Part shown: positions 44,890 to 54,650 of the stretch, piece after piece
Layout: each line of letters begins with the position of its first letter
Position numbering within the stretch: position 1 is the first letter of the stretch
NCBI GenBank assembly: GCA_947589415.1
Contig: CANQBP010000001.1
Coordinates: 1-64,000 of the forward strand
Length of the DNA stretch: 64,000 nucleotides
Reading direction: 5' to 3'
Origin: an uncultured Clostridia bacterium
Lineage (GTDB): Bacteria; Bacillota; Clostridia; Oscillospirales; Acutalibacteraceae
The notes under the pieces: generated by a model
Databases searched by the model: none
Told to the model about the DNA's origin: nothing
Seen by the model: only the letters and a program-made list of their open reading frames with translations
Made by a program: the position numbers and the translations under genes

Positions 44890-47800
44890 ATGTCAGACAA
44901 TAAGAAATCTCCCGATAACAATAACGACGTGTCCCCTATAAGAGGACTTTTCAGACAAAACGAAGAGGCATACAATAAACATCAGCAAAAAGTTGCGGAA
45001 GAAAAAAAACGTATTTCAGATGAATTAAATGAACAGGAGAATACGGAGAAAAGGAAACACAATGAGTCCGAAAACAACAAAGACGGAAAATCCCAAGGGA
45101 CAGAACCGCCGTTAGGCGAAAAGGTTAAGTCTTTTTTCGGTAAGATTGCCGAGATAATTACCCAGCCGGAGGACGGTGCGTTTTTTTCGGATAATAGTGA
45201 TGGCTTTGAGGATATATATTCCGATAAAGCGGAAGAAAACGGAAGTACTGCCGCAAAAAGGCATAATGATATAAAAATATCTGAAGAAAACCATGCCGCA
45301 GCAAATCCTGATGACAGTTTCAGAGTGCTGAGTGACAATAGGGTGCGGTATGACAATGAAAAAGCGGAATATAATGAGAGAGAATCGGTAATTTATCGGA
45401 AAAGTGAGGACATATCCGAACCGCCGAATAATGCTGTAAACGAGAGTGAGCAGGACGCTGCGGTTTCTTTAGGTGTGACCGATATTGTGGAGGATAATAA
45501 TAAGAAAGCAGCAGCTGCTGTTTCCGACGATAATGTTCAAAGCGGGAATGTGCAGGAGAAACTTGTCGAAAATCAAGAGGCGGACAAAACAGAAATTACA
45601 CTTGAGGCAGTTATGTACGCAAAAAATTCCGGTACGGAGGGTGTACCCGTTGCATATAATGTGAATAAGCCTAATGCGGATATTACCGAAAATAAAAGAA
45701 TGCCCGAATCAACACCCGAAAGAGAGGATGTTGTCATTTCTGCGGAAAAGGTCGCTGCAGAAAAAACTGCTGCCGAAAAAGTTGTTGCAGAAAAATCCGT
45801 TGAAGAAACGGCGGTTGAAGAAACTGCAAGTGAGCCGGTACATAATAAATTATCGGAAGATGATGAGCCGACAGCTGTTAAAAGAGTCAATGAGCTTGCA
45901 CATGATATATCGGAGGAAAATTTACCGAATAGTACTCCAAAGCGGTTCAATGAGCTTTCGCATGATGTTAATACGGAAGTGAAAGCACAGAATATTCCAA
46001 ACACCAAGAATGAACTTTCACATAATACAGATGTTGCTGCAAATGTTAATGAAAAATCGGCTGCGGCAAATATAAATAAGAAAACTGTCAAAAAAACGGA
46101 TTTTTCCGAGGGAAAAAGCGGGCCTATGGTATATCGTCGGAGCAGCAGTCCCGAATTTGTTGTTATGGCGGGAAAATTTACCAAAACACTGCGCTCGGAA
46201 TATGAGGATACCCGTCGTATAAGAGGCTGCTCTCCGGTTACTTCGGTAAAAGAAAAGGAGACAAACGAAAAGCCTGCCCGTGTCGAAAAAAAGACCCCAA
46301 AGAAAGAGAAAATACGTCCCGAAAAGGGAACTGCGGAAAAGGATACAAAAGCGTCCGATAATTCTGATGAAAATTCAAAAATACTGCCGTTGACGATACC
46401 GAAGAAAAAAAAGCATTTTCGGATAAAGGATTTGTTTTCGGCGGAGGAGGATACCTTTGACGAGGACGAAGAAGAGAATGAAGAAAAGCCGGAAATTACG
46501 GATTATAATGATAAGGACGATATTTCTGCCATAAGGAATGAAATAAATTATAATTTTCGCAATCGTTTCCTGCGTACCTGTATTTTACTCGCACTTTCAT
46601 TGGCATCACTCATAACCACATTGTTGGTTCAAATATTTCCGTCACTGTTTTTGGAAACAATAGATATCGGCTGGCTTTTATACGGATTTTTAAATTTCGC
46701 ATATGTTGCGGCGGCTGTATTTATAGAAAAATCGACAATATTCTGCGGGCTTGCACCGTTAAGACATTTTAAGGCGACAAGTGATACAGCGGTTTCGGTA
46801 GCATTGTCGGCGGCTGTTATACAATCCGTAACAGGTCTTTTCCTCCCGAATGTTTTCGTAAACGGAACATACCATATGTATTCGTTTCTTGCGATAATTG
46901 CGCTATTTTTCAATAGTGCGGGAAAATTGATGATTATAAAAAGAACTGCCGAAAATTTCAAATTTTTATGCAGTAAAAATGCAACCCATGCCGGAAAAAT
47001 ATTTACCGATAACGGTACGGCTGTAAGATTTATCTCCGGCTTGTCCGCCGACAGACCAATCATAGCTTATGCTAAAAAATCTAAGTTTATGAGCAATTTC
47101 TTACAGCTTTCGTACACTTCCGATCCTATCGAGGACAGTGCAGCCTTTTTAGCTCCGTTTGCGGCAGTAGTATCCCTTATGATCGGTGTGGTTTACGGAT
47201 TATTGGCAAATGACTTTGTCGGCGGTGTTTCCTCGTTTGCACTGTTTTCATTTGTTACGACTCCGATATGTGCGCTTATAGCTTTGAATATCCCGATAAA
47301 GAAGTTGTGTTCTTCCACACTCCGCAAGGGAGCAATGGTAGTGGGGTATGAGGCAATAAAACAATTTGGCGACACCAATGCCGTTATGATAGATTCCAAT
47401 CAGCTTTACCCGAAGGGTTGTATTACGCTTAGCGGAATAAAGGCATTTAATGAAACTAAGTTGAATACGGCACTTTTGGCAGGAGCTGCTGTCAATTTTG
47501 CGGTAGACGGGCCGATGTCGCATATTTTTGAAACGGTTATTCAAGACAGAAGAAATATGGTTCCCGTGGTGGAAAGTGTTTCATATGACGATAACCTCGG
47601 ATTGTCGGGTTGGATAGGCGGTCAGCGTGTACTGATAGGCAATCGTGGTCTTATGATAAAGCACAATATAAATGTACCCGATGAATCACTCGAAAAGAAA
47701 TACCGCAAAATGGGTAATGAAATTTCCTATATTTCTATGTCCGGTGAGCTTATTGCCATGTTCATTCTTAAATACAAAACGGACAGAAAAATAGCAAATG

Positions 47801-48228
47801 CATTGGCTATGCTGACAAAGAATAACGTTAATATCATAATAAGGACAATAGATCCGAATATAACGCAAGAACATATTTCCGAGAAATTCGGCATATTGCA
47901 GCGTTGTGTGAAGGTACTCAATACCGGTCTTGGAAATGTTTGCCACGAAGAACTTCAATCTTCGGAAAACCGTACACGAGCATATGTTGTAACAGACGGA
48001 AGTCTGACGGCGTTTGCATCGGCAATTTGCGGCAGTATAGAAGTGAAACCGACCGTTACCATAGCAAAAGTAATGCAAATTTTAACCGTGACTTTGGGAT
48101 TGGTATTTTTCGGAGTCATTTGCTTTGTTTCCGGTTTTGCGGAACTTAGCGGTTTAGCGGTTATGTGTTGGGCAGGTTTTTGGGGACTGGCTTTGATAAT
48201 TATATCTATCTTTGCAAGAAAAGCCTGA
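44890..48228 (+). CDS. Pseudo P1B-type ATPase with long disordered N-terminus
   Basis: 1112 aa in two parts. Residues 1 to ~550 are highly charged, low-complexity and rich in E, K, N, D, with A/E/K repeats (AEKVAAEKTAAEKVVAEKS) and three NELxHD/N-like motifs; no fold is expected. Residues ~556-1112 have the layout of a heavy-metal P-type ATPase: membrane pairs, a TPIC segment where CPC stands in transporters, the phosphorylation loop, and the N-domain-like GLSGWIGGQRVLIGNRGLM. But the DKTGTLT motif reads DSNQLYP (Asp835 kept, the rest lost), and no GDGxNDxPAL hinge is seen (nearest TDGSLTAF). Ion pumping is therefore unlikely. GGAGG precedes the ATG, 3 nt after rlmB. Confidence 0.78.
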   Translation: MSDNKKSPDNNNDVSPIRGLFRQNEEAYNKHQQKVAEEKKRISDELNEQENTEKRKHNESENNKDGKSQGTEPPLGEKVKSFFGKIAEIITQPEDGAFFSDNSDGFEDIYSDKAEENGSTAAKRHNDIKISEENHAAANPDDSFRVLSDNRVRYDNEKAEYNERESVIYRKSEDISEPPNNAVNESEQDAAVSLGVTDIVEDNNKKAAAAVSDDNVQSGNVQEKLVENQEADKTEITLEAVMYAKNSGTEGVPVAYNVNKPNADITENKRMPESTPEREDVVISAEKVAAEKTAAEKVVAEKSVEETAVEETASEPVHNKLSEDDEPTAVKRVNELAHDISEENLPNSTPKRFNELSHDVNTEVKAQNIPNTKNELSHNTDVAANVNEKSAAANINKKTVKKTDFSEGKSGPMVYRRSSSPEFVVMAGKFTKTLRSEYEDTRRIRGCSPVTSVKEKETNEKPARVEKKTPKKEKIRPEKGTAEKDTKASDNSDENSKILPLTIPKKKKHFRIKDLFSAEEDTFDEDEEENEEKPEITDYNDKDDISAIRNEINYNFRNRFLRTCILLALSLASLITTLLVQIFPSLFLETIDIGWLLYGFLNFAYVAAAVFIEKSTIFCGLAPLRHFKATSDTAVSVALSAAVIQSVTGLFLPNVFVNGTYHMYSFLAIIALFFNSAGKLMIIKRTAENFKFLCSKNATHAGKIFTDNGTAVRFISGLSADRPIIAYAKKSKFMSNFLQLSYTSDPIEDSAAFLAPFAAVVSLMIGVVYGLLANDFVGGVSSFALFSFVTTPICALIALNIPIKKLCSSTLRKGAMVVGYEAIKQFGDTNAVMIDSNQLYPKGCITLSGIKAFNETKLNTALLAGAAVNFAVDGPMSHIFETVIQDRRNMVPVVESVSYDDNLGLSGWIGGQRVLIGNRGLMIKHNINVPDESLEKKYRKMGNEISYISMSGELIAMFILKYKTDRKIANALAMLTKNNVNIIIRTIDPNITQEHISEKFGILQRCVKVLNTGLGNVCHEELQSSENRTRAYVVTDGSLTAFASAICGSIEVKPTVTIAKVMQILTVTLGLVFFGVICFVSGFAELSGLAVMCWAGFWGLALIIISIFARKA

Positions 48229-48263
48229 TTTAAATAATATCCGTAAAGGAAGGACTGATATAA

Positions 48264-48914
48264 ATGAAAGTAGCTCCGTCACTGCTTAGTTGTGATTTTG
48301 CGAAAATGGGTGAGGAGATCATGATGATAGATAAGGCAGGGGCTGATTTAATACATCTTGATGTAATGGACGGACATTTTGTTCCTAATATTACTATTGG
48401 CCCTGCGATAATAAAAGCCGTACGCCCATATACTGATCTTCCGTTTGATGTTCACCTTATGATTGACTACCCGCTTGATTATATAGATGCTTTTGCAGAT
48501 GCGGGTGCAGACATAATAACGTTCCACCTTGAATCAATGTCCGATCCCTGTATGACGATCGACAAAATAAAAAGTCGTGGTATAAAGGCGGGAGTAGTGA
48601 TAAAGCCGAATACCCCGGCGCAGGCAGTTTATCCCTATCTTGACAAGGTATATATGGTGCTTGTGATGACGGTCGAGCCGGGTTTCGGGGGACAGTCATT
48701 TATGGAGGATATGATGCCGAAAGTCAGTGCAATAAAGCATGAAGCCGAACAAAGAGGTCTTGATGTACTTATAGAGGCAGATGGCGGAATATCGGATAAG
48801 ACTGTATTATCTGCGGCTAAGGCAGGAGTTGATATTGTTGTTTCGGGAACAGGAGTTTTTAAGGCGGAAGATCCGTCTAAAGCAATAGAATTTCTGAAAA
48901 ATTCGGATAAGTAA
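48264..48914 (+). CDS. rpe: Ribulose-phosphate 3-epimerase
   Basis: Interconverts ribulose 5-phosphate and xylulose 5-phosphate in the pentose phosphate pathway; 216 aa TIM barrel. SLLSCDFAKMGEE, HLDVMDGHFVPNITIGP (metal His and Asp), DVHLMIDYP, VMTVEPGFGGQSF and EADGGISDKT are all intact. AAAGGAAGGA precedes the ATG at 48264. It lies 35 nt after the pseudo-ATPase gene. The string rlmB-(other)-rpe may be one transcript ending at the 48930 terminator. Confidence 0.96.
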   Translation: MKVAPSLLSCDFAKMGEEIMMIDKAGADLIHLDVMDGHFVPNITIGPAIIKAVRPYTDLPFDVHLMIDYPLDYIDAFADAGADIITFHLESMSDPCMTIDKIKSRGIKAGVVIKPNTPAQAVYPYLDKVYMVLVMTVEPGFGGQSFMEDMMPKVSAIKHEAEQRGLDVLIEADGGISDKTVLSAAKAGVDIVVSGTGVFKAEDPSKAIEFLKNSDK

Positions 48915-48929
48915 AATATATTGCGGCGA

Positions 48930-48966
48930 CCCGTTTATCATAACAATGTGATAAACGGGCCGTTTT
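48930..48966. terminator. Terminator between rpe and mecA
   Basis: Perfect 11-bp stem CCCGTTTATCA/TGATAAACGGG (48930-48940 with 48949-48959) with T-rich flank. It serves the convergent genes. Confidence 0.8.
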
Positions 48967-48986
48967 CTGTTAATATAAAAATAATG

Positions 48987-49550
48987 TCAGAGCATAGCTT
49001 TGCCGACAAGCTCCAAAGCATTTTCGGCTGCGAGTACGGTACATTTTTCCTTTAGGGCAGAACAGGTGATTTTCCCCGTCTGAACGGAATTAGCGTATTC
49101 TCTTGTTATCCTCATAAAACGATCGCTCGGTATAGAATTACCGAGTATCAGATAATAATTACGGCTGTCAAAAAGAATGCTGCTTTTCCTGCTCCTTTCA
49201 TTTGCAATATATAATTGTTCTATACATGACAACATTTCCTCGGCATCGGTAAAACGAAAGGCATAACTGTTGCTTCGGCTTTTTATGCTGTAAACCTTTC
49301 TTTTATGTCTGCTTACGACCGTAACAAGAAGAATACAGCCGCGGTCATATTTCATTGCTTCAATCATAAGTTTTCTTCCGTTTAGTTTCATGCCCGTTTT
49401 GCTTTCGGCACGGATAAGAAGCTCCTGTATCACTCTCTTAGATTGATTGTCCGCAAAGCTGAGTCCTTCATATGTCAAATTATATTCTTCAAGCTCCTTG
49501 TCACATAGTGATATAAGCAGCTTTTCGGAATTTATCTTCTCAATATTCAT
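48987..49550 (-). CDS. mecA: MecA-like adaptor protein
   Basis: A 187-aa protein resembling the ClpC adaptor MecA/YpbH. The N-terminal domain NIEKINSEKLLISLCDKELEEYNLT is the typical MecA target-binding start, and LIEAMKYDRGCILLVT followed by a C-terminal domain with FRFTDAEEMLSCIEQL fits the ClpC-binding part. It should feed target proteins to ClpCP. The ATG at 49550 is chosen because GGAGG lies 8 nt ahead; a frame 8 codons longer has no ribosome binding site. It is monocistronic and convergent with rpe. Confidence 0.82.
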   Translation of the reverse strand: MNIEKINSEKLLISLCDKELEEYNLTYEGLSFADNQSKRVIQELLIRAESKTGMKLNGRKLMIEAMKYDRGCILLVTVVSRHKRKVYSIKSRSNSYAFRFTDAEEMLSCIEQLYIANERSRKSSILFDSRNYYLILGNSIPSDRFMRITREYANSVQTGKITCSALKEKCTVLAAENALELVGKAML

Positions 49551-50041
49551 GTTCTCTGCCTCCGAAATACACAAAGCAACTGTTCCGCTTTGCTATAATA
49601 TCTTCTATATTACATAATATTAAATCAAGAGAGATTTTGCAATCGGAAAGTTATGGAGAATATACATAATATTCCATGTGTCAATACGCACAATACTGTC
49701 AAAAGGGAATGTATATATATATCGGGAATTTTAGGATCATTTTATGGGTCATGTGTGATCAAAATTTATTCTGTATTTTGAATTTTAACAAAAAAATGTA
49801 CAATATAGATAAATATGTTCTGATAAATTTCAAAATTTAGATAAATTTATCGAATATCTCTGTACAAACTTATAAAAAGTGTGTATAATGATACTTGTAT
49901 GATTTGTTAAATACAGTTTATGCCTATGTTTTAATTTTCGTAATTTGCCGAACATAAAAAGAATATTTGAGCGGGTCGGAAATATCCGGACAGAACACGG
50001 TGGTATTTACATTAGCAGACTCGCAGCAGGGAGTGAACTTT
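49551..50041. other. 491-bp AT-rich intergenic region between mecA and the signalling gene
   Basis: No gene seen. A promoter-like TGTACA (49861) - 17 nt - TATAAT (49884-49889) faces the signalling gene, giving a leader of about 150 nt. Short palindromic stretches (GATCA...TGATC near 49735-49763; AGATAAATTTATC near 49839) are present without known function. Confidence 0.45.
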
Positions 50042-53000
50042 ATGAAAAAAATGCTTGTAGCAGATAATTCTGAAATGAACAAATCTATTATTCATGAAAT
50101 TTTTTCTTCACAATATGAAATAAAGGAAACCGCAAGCAGCGAAAACGTATTCAAAATTCTTATGCAAAATAAGAACGATATTTCCATAGTTTTGATAAAT
50201 GAGACCGTTGCGAATAATTTCAGTAAAGACGCCGTGCGCACATTATCGAATATGGAAGTTTTCAGAAATGTACCCGTGATATTGATACTTGAGGGTGAAC
50301 TTTCTCAAAGATCAAAGGCTATGAATATAGATTTTCCGTATTGTGATGTTATAACATCACCTGTAAATCCGTATATAATACGCAAACGTGTAACGAATCT
50401 TGTTGAACTATACTCACATCAAAACGAACTTGAGGACAGAGTGGAACAACAAACGGCAAGAATACTGATACAAAATCAGGCACTAAGACTGCAGGAACGT
50501 AAAATAAGCACAATAAACAATGATATGCTTGATACGTTGAGTACGGTTATAGAATACCGTGACGTTGAATCGGGTCGGCATATACATAGAATAAAAAAAT
50601 TCACAAAAGTAATGCTTGGGGCACTTGCGCAGAGATATCCCGAATATAATATGACAAGAGAAAAAATAGAAATGATATCGTCTGCTTCCGCCCTGCATGA
50701 TATCGGTAAGATTGCAATACCCGACTCTATTTTGCTTAGTCCGAGAAGGCTGACATATGAAGAATTCAGTATAATGAAAACACACACGATAAAGGGTTGT
50801 GAGCTTTTAAATCATTTGGACAGTGTCGAGAAAAATGAGTATTTTACATATTGCTATGATATATGCAGATATCACCATGAAAAGTATGACGGAAAAGGTT
50901 ATCCCGATGGTCTTGTCGGAGATCAAATACCGATATGGGCACAGGTTGTTTCTGTTGCGGACTGCTATGATGCACTTACAAGCGAACGTTCGTATAAATC
51001 AGCGCTTACGCATGAACAGGCAGTTGAAATGATGAGATCGGGTGCCTGCGGCGCATTCTCGGATAAAATGATGAATTGTTTTACAATGGTGCTTTCGGAT
51101 TTCAAAGCACTTGCCGAGGAATATGCCGACGAAAAACAGGTTGACCATTCGATAAATGATTTTGCCGAAGAACCTTTCAGTATAGGCTATGATAGCGGCA
51201 GGAGCAGCGAGCTTTACAAGAGTATGGACAGAAAAGAGCTTATCCGTACCATAGAAAATCAAAAGGAACAAATGCTTAAAAACCAAAAAAGTTCTTTTGA
51301 AATACTAAATAAAGTTTCCGATTTCTTATTTGAATTTGATATTAAAAACGAAGTGACAAGTGAATGTAAGGGTGAGTTTAAAAAATTGTTCGGATATTGT
51401 CCGAAGAATTATTCCGAAGCCGTTATGCTTTTTTCCGAATTGTGTTCCGATGAATTTAAAGGCAGGTTTGGGCGTACTTTCAGGTTTGAAAATATTGCGG
51501 ACGAGATAAAAAAAGGCAGCGACAGAATAGTACTTGAGTGTCCGATGTGTCTTGACGGTAAGTCTGATTCGTTTGTCAGATGTACGGCAATACCCTTGAC
51601 GGAAAATGATGAAATAGAAAAAATATATATGAGCCTTGAATTGCTTAAATGTAGGGATACGTTAAACTCAAACAACGAATTGGAGTACTATTCGCATAGA
51701 GATCCCGTTACGGGTTTGAGGGACTTTAACGGTCTTAAAGATGAAATAGACGATTATATTAAACACACCGGAAAAAGCGGCTCACATCTTTTCGCACTTA
51801 TAGATATTGACGGTTTCGGAACGATAAACCGACGAACAGGATACAGTTTCGGAGATGAGATATTGAGCGATATAGCAAATATACTCAAGGATTATCTCAA
51901 AAGCAGCAATATAACAGGCAGAGCAAAAGATGATCGTTTTGTAGTGTTTGTCAAGGATTGCGCAAGTATGAAAGAAAACATACAAATGGTGAATACGCTA
52001 TTTAAAAAGCTGCACAAAAAATATATTTTTGAAGATAAAAGCTGTCACGAAATATCTGTATGTATAGGTGTTTCTCTATATCCCGAAAACGGCGGTAATT
52101 TTGATGAACTTTTCGCTGCCTCGGAGAAAGCAATCGACCATGCCAAGATAAACGGAAAAAATATGTATCTGTTTTATAATGAAAATATGAGGGATATATG
52201 GAATATCACTTCTTATCAAAAGAAAGAACTTGATGTAACGGAAAAAAATGATGTTTCATATGAAAGTCTTTTCATTCCCGTGAGGGATTCGGTAGGACAA
52301 AGGGTCATGACTTATGAGATGATAGAAACGGCGTCGGGATATGACGAAGATTTCGACTTTGATGAAATATACTCCGCATTGTATTATCATTCCGAAAGTA
52401 TAACGGCATACAGTCTTGACAGCTTGAGAAGAATGTTTGAAAAGATCTATAAATTTGAGAAAAGCGGACATTCTATGCCGAAAATAACGATTATGACTAT
52501 GTTCAGAGGGGAAGATTATGAAGTAGTCATAAAGGCTTTTGATGAAATGCTGTTGTATTACCCCGTTACGTGCAGAAACATATGTATAAGTATAACACAT
52601 GATATGCTTGAGGCTATGGATATGAGGCAGACGGTAAAGTTTGTGGATTATCTTGTCAGCAGAGGTTTTTCGGTGGGAGTCTATAATGTCGGATTGACGG
52701 GTATAAATACCAAATGTTTTATTAACGGACTTTTCGGCACTGTAATGTTTGCCCGTTCCTTTCTTGACGATGTAGACGGCGGGATTGTGCCGCTAAGCAC
52801 ACTTTTGTACCTGCTCGACTGTTTTAAAAGCACCAATACACAAGTTTTGATGCCCATAAATGTAAGTGAGGAGGTATTGGAGCAGGTCAAACAAAAAACA
52901 GATGTTGTGTTCGGAATACATGAAAAGAGATACCTTGATATTGACAGTCTTGAAAATGATGCAGGTTCCGATGTTATGACTTCGCAGATAAAAGCACTTG

Positions 53001-53917
53001 ATTACAGTAATAATTCTCTCGTTGCCAATGAGAAGCTGTATAACGAAATACTCATACAGACAAAGTCGTTTATTATGGAGTGGATACCGAGAACTGACTG
53101 CATAAAAATTTCAAGCTCATTTCAAACCTTGTACGGATATGTTCCCGATGAATTTGATTTTGTTAAAAATATAAGAAGCAATCCTTTCATACATTCAGAT
53201 GATATCAGGAAATTTATTGAAAAACTGAATTTGTCAAGATCGGGTCAAAACGAATCGGAGTGTCTTATAAGGGTTTACAATCACAACATAGATAAGTATG
53301 TGTGGAACAGGGTACGTTTTGCCGCTGCAAGAAATGCGGCGGGGATTGCCTCAAAAATTTTAGTGGTGTTTGCCGATATTTCCGATGAAAAAGATTCCTA
53401 TACCGACGACACGGCAAGAAGAGATCGCACGGACTATATAACAAAATTATACAACCGTTCGGCAAGTGAGAATAAGATAAAAACATATCTGTACGGTGAC
53501 GGGGCAGCACTTCCGAATTCTCTTGTTATGGTGGAAATATGCGGTTTCGAGGAATTGGAAAAATCACTGGGTAAGGTTTTTGCAAATGCTGTTCTCAAAG
53601 AGATTGCCTCCAATATACGTGAGCTGTTTAGCGATTACGATATAGTGGGAAGAATAAGCGGCGCAAAGTTTGTGGTATTCATAAAGGGAATAAATAACAG
53701 AGAAATACTTGAATTAAAGGCAAAACAGATATGCGTTGCCGTAAGACATACCTATGAAACGGATAACGGAAACATCATGATTTATGCTAAACTCGGAATA
53801 GGCACCTACCCGAACAGCGGGAGATCCTATGATGAGCTTTATGAGGCTGCCGGTAATGCCCTTTATTATGCCAAACATAGCGTTGCAAAGGATTACTCAA
53901 TAGATATAAGTAAGTAA
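50042..53917 (+). CDS. HD-GYP signalling protein with degenerate REC, GGDEF and EAL domains
   Basis: A cytoplasmic 1291-aa protein. Domains in order (approximate residues): receiver-like (1-120), HD-GYP (150-360) with HDIGKIAIPD, HHEKYDGKGYPDG and ADCYDALTSERSYK intact, PAS (~425-530), GGDEF-like (553-710) with KDDRF in place of GGDEF, EAL-like (740-970) with YEMIETASG where EAL-x-R is expected, PAS (~1006-1115), and a second GGDEF-like domain (1130-1290) with SGAKF. Only the HD-GYP part looks able to act, as a cyclic dinucleotide phosphodiesterase; the others may bind nucleotide. AGGGAG lies 8 nt before the ATG at 50042; 25 upstream in-frame codons are rejected. Confidence 0.88.
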   Translation: MKKMLVADNSEMNKSIIHEIFSSQYEIKETASSENVFKILMQNKNDISIVLINETVANNFSKDAVRTLSNMEVFRNVPVILILEGELSQRSKAMNIDFPYCDVITSPVNPYIIRKRVTNLVELYSHQNELEDRVEQQTARILIQNQALRLQERKISTINNDMLDTLSTVIEYRDVESGRHIHRIKKFTKVMLGALAQRYPEYNMTREKIEMISSASALHDIGKIAIPDSILLSPRRLTYEEFSIMKTHTIKGCELLNHLDSVEKNEYFTYCYDICRYHHEKYDGKGYPDGLVGDQIPIWAQVVSVADCYDALTSERSYKSALTHEQAVEMMRSGACGAFSDKMMNCFTMVLSDFKALAEEYADEKQVDHSINDFAEEPFSIGYDSGRSSELYKSMDRKELIRTIENQKEQMLKNQKSSFEILNKVSDFLFEFDIKNEVTSECKGEFKKLFGYCPKNYSEAVMLFSELCSDEFKGRFGRTFRFENIADEIKKGSDRIVLECPMCLDGKSDSFVRCTAIPLTENDEIEKIYMSLELLKCRDTLNSNNELEYYSHRDPVTGLRDFNGLKDEIDDYIKHTGKSGSHLFALIDIDGFGTINRRTGYSFGDEILSDIANILKDYLKSSNITGRAKDDRFVVFVKDCASMKENIQMVNTLFKKLHKKYIFEDKSCHEISVCIGVSLYPENGGNFDELFAASEKAIDHAKINGKNMYLFYNENMRDIWNITSYQKKELDVTEKNDVSYESLFIPVRDSVGQRVMTYEMIETASGYDEDFDFDEIYSALYYHSESITAYSLDSLRRMFEKIYKFEKSGHSMPKITIMTMFRGEDYEVVIKAFDEMLLYYPVTCRNICISITHDMLEAMDMRQTVKFVDYLVSRGFSVGVYNVGLTGINTKCFINGLFGTVMFARSFLDDVDGGIVPLSTLLYLLDCFKSTNTQVLMPINVSEEVLEQVKQKTDVVFGIHEKRYLDIDSLENDAGSDVMTSQIKALDYSNNSLVANEKLYNEILIQTKSFIMEWIPRTDCIKISSSFQTLYGYVPDEFDFVKNIRSNPFIHSDDIRKFIEKLNLSRSGQNESECLIRVYNHNIDKYVWNRVRFAAARNAAGIASKILVVFADISDEKDSYTDDTARRDRTDYITKLYNRSASENKIKTYLYGDGAALPNSLVMVEICGFEELEKSLGKVFANAVLKEIASNIRELFSDYDIVGRISGAKFVVFIKGINNREILELKAKQICVAVRHTYETDNGNIMIYAKLGIGTYPNSGRSYDELYEAAGNALYYAKHSVAKDYSIDISK

Positions 53918-54041
53918 ATTTGCATAATTTGCATATATTTTACGGGTTTATTAAAAAAAACTTGAAAATAGCGGAAAGTTATTGTATAATGTAGTGGATG
54001 AAGCGGTTTAGTGCTAAAATAAGTAGAAAGGAGTTTTTCTT

Positions 54042-54503
54042 ATGAAAAAAGTTATAAGCGTAATTATCGTTTTTGTCATTCTTTTGGTTGCAGGAGCGGC
54101 AGTTACGGGTATTGTTGTGGATAATATGACATCACAAAATATCGAGAATGAGTTGAAATCCATAGAGCTTCCGTTGAACACTACCATAGAGGATTCGGTT
54201 TCAAGGACGGGAAAACTGACGGGGCCGAGCAGCTCGCTGGAGTATTACGGTGCAGTTCTTTTAAAGAGTACATATCCTCTCGCCTCACTTAACAGCCACT
54301 ATAAGGCAGCTTACAAAGGTGATCTTGATATAAAGATTATCTCATTGAGAGATGCGCCGGACTGCATGGACTTTGGAGCGGATTTTGCACCGGAACTCAG
54401 GTTTAGCCATCATGATGCATCGCCGGAGGGTTATTATATGGTTTATGCTTTCGGTGAGGGACAGGATCCTTTCCCGATGTTGGATTACCGTAGCTATTTT
54501 TAA
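54042..54503 (+). CDS. Membrane-anchored extracytoplasmic protein of unknown function
   Basis: A 153-aa protein I do not recognise. One N-terminal membrane helix (residues ~4-26, IISVIIVFVILLVAG-like) is followed by a soluble domain with IENELKSIELPLNTTIEDSVSRTGKLTG and a conserved-looking ending EGYYMVYAFGEGQDPFPMLDYRSY. The absence of a lipobox and of a clear signal peptidase site suggests a membrane-tethered outer domain. AAAGGAG precedes the ATG at 54042. It is monocistronic, with a terminator directly after. Confidence 0.7.
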   Translation: MKKVISVIIVFVILLVAGAAVTGIVVDNMTSQNIENELKSIELPLNTTIEDSVSRTGKLTGPSSSLEYYGAVLLKSTYPLASLNSHYKAAYKGDLDIKIISLRDAPDCMDFGADFAPELRFSHHDASPEGYYMVYAFGEGQDPFPMLDYRSYF

Positions 54504-54518
54504 TTAAAGAGCAATATA

Positions 54519-54548
54519 AAAATCCCTGCTATGCGGCGGGGATTTTTT
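54519..54548 (+). terminator. Terminator after the 153-aa protein gene
   Basis: AAATCCCTGC-loop-GCGGGGATTT-like stem followed by TTTT. The upstream in-frame extension of the next gene would run through it. Confidence 0.8.
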
Positions 54549-54650
54549 CTTAAATATGTCGAACGTATTATAATCGGTTTAAGACGGCAGCTTGCGAAGA
54601 TATTTATACGGACGATCGGTGAAAAAACGATTGTCGAGGGGGAGAGATTT

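Noticed and set aside
49967-50041. 25-codon extension of the HD-GYP protein
   Set aside because: TTG start without ribosome binding site; the receiver-like domain begins properly at 50042.
54531-54650. 40-codon N-terminal extension of the HAD hydrolase
   Set aside because: Begins inside the preceding terminator; the ATG at 54651 has a strong ribosome binding site and gives the family-typical start.
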